DNA of 64,000 nt from Amyelois transitella (Eukaryota > Arthropoda > Insecta > Lepidoptera > Pyralidae): assembly GCF_032362555.1 (NCBI RefSeq), contig NC_083519.1:7643501-7707500 (forward strand), read 5' to 3'. Below the pieces are notes generated by a model, which worked only from the letters and a program-made list of their open reading frames with translations, had not been told where the DNA came from and searched no databases. The position numbers were made by a program, and so were the translations under genes. Within the stretch, counting starts at the first letter, position 1; every line of letters starts with the position of its first letter. Positions 63,701 through 64,000 of the stretch are shown one piece after another.

Positions 63701-63852
63701 AATTTGCTTTAACATGAAATTTCTTTGAAAAATTAATGTATTCTTCAACAGGTGGAAGCGGATTAACATTATTTTGGGGCTGTGCAACAGACGTGTTGGC
63801 GATTTTGGAAGATAAATTAAAACAAAAAGTGAAAAAAATTTCGAAACTATAA
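60707..63852 (+). CDS. DDO: D-aspartate / D-amino-acid oxidase, peroxisomal
   Basis: FAD flavoenzyme that oxidatively deaminates D-amino acids to 2-oxo acids, ammonia and H2O2. Eight coding exons: 60707-60790, 60865-60971, 61603-61806, 62147-62372, 62862-62926, 63041-63158, 63337-63445, 63752-63852, in frame, 337 residues, normal length. FAD-binding VAILGGGVNGFANAVKI is at the N-terminus; then TTGDGSGGLWYPY, INCTGLGAR, YPIRGQIARV, the active-site region NYILPN and GGTHQ, GLRPGRNEVRLE and HNYGHGGSGLT. The C-terminus is SKL, a canonical PTS1 peroxisomal signal. The short loop before NYILP and the GGTxQ motif align without gaps to D-aspartate oxidase better than to DAO, but the GGTRQ arginine is His here, so substrate is uncertain. 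Intron 1 uses a GC donor. Confidence 0.93.
60791..60792 (+). other. Non-canonical GC splice donor, oxidase intron 1
   Basis: Exon 1 ends TTTGAG and the intron starts GCAAGC, the classic GC-AG context. Acceptor TTTTAG before 60865. It joins FRDFE to VVLISKD in frame. Confidence 0.85.
61131..61217 (+). repeat. F1 repeat, 3' fragment
   Basis: CTTAATGGCCTTTTTACGACATCGATG and CCGGGAACCACACGG. Oxidase intron 2. A second reverse scrap (AAGGCTTACAAACTTGAGAT) lies near 61440. Confidence 0.6.
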
Positions 63853-63956
63853 TTATGAGAATTCACCGCAGTAATGTCGGTATCCATCAATCAATACGTA
63901 ATTTTTTTTTACTCTTCTATCGAATTGATTAAAAATGACTATTTAAGGGTTCCAAA

Positions 63957-63962
63957 AATAAA
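63957..63962 (+). terminator. Oxidase polyadenylation signal
   Basis: AATAAA 105 bases past the stop, at the very end of the window. Confidence 0.5.
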
Positions 63963-64000
63963 GATAAAAATTTTATAAGACCGGTAATTTATTCTAAAAT

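Overview
This is 64 kb of a moth or butterfly (Lepidoptera) chromosome. The call rests on gene structure (short GT-AG introns, insect-like proteins, AT-rich non-coding DNA). It also rests on a dense set of interspersed repeats that I recognise as typical of lepidopteran genomes: a ~260-bp SINE-like family ('F1' here) with well over 20 copies or fragments, a tRNA-headed SINE, a Helitron-like repeat and LINE tails. I cannot name the species. I placed exon boundaries by hand from splice signals, frame continuity and remembered homologues.

Ten host genes are packed with little intergenic space. In order: Lon, the mitochondrial AAA+ protease (-, 3' part beyond the left edge); TRMT1, tRNA m2,2G26 dimethyltransferase (+); GLMP, lysosomal membrane glycoprotein (+); DCP2, mRNA-decapping Nudix hydrolase (-); syntaxin-18 (+); FAM172A, an Arb2-domain protein (+); NOB1, the 20S pre-rRNA endonuclease (-); YTHDC2/Bgcn-type DEAH helicase (+); XPD/ERCC2, the TFIIH helicase (-); and a peroxisomal D-aspartate/D-amino-acid oxidase (+). 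Four pairs are head-to-head (Lon/TRMT1, DCP2/STX18, NOB1/YTHDC2, XPD/DDO) with 0.7-1.2 kb between start codons. FAM172A and NOB1 converge with only 121 bp between stop codons. The set is housekeeping in character (RNA processing and decay, DNA repair, organelle maintenance). I see no operon-like or pathway cluster.

The YTHDC2 homologue is the most interesting gene. It keeps an R3H-type N-terminus, all DEAH helicase motifs and the ankyrin insert. Its C-terminus is a shrunken YTH-like domain in which the m6A-cage tryptophans are gone, and an intron with a rare GC donor interrupts it. Drosophila Bgcn has lost this domain, so this protein looks like an intermediate.

Mobile DNA: a Copia LTR retrotransposon with indistinguishable 223-bp LTRs and a 5-bp target duplication sits sense-oriented in DCP2 intron 2, inside an older F1 copy. 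A decayed THAP-domain transposon fragment lies in YTHDC2 intron 9. Decayed duplicates of single host exons lie beside Lon exon 7 and the XPD last exon. Several perfect short hairpins and a 24-bp minisatellite complete the picture.
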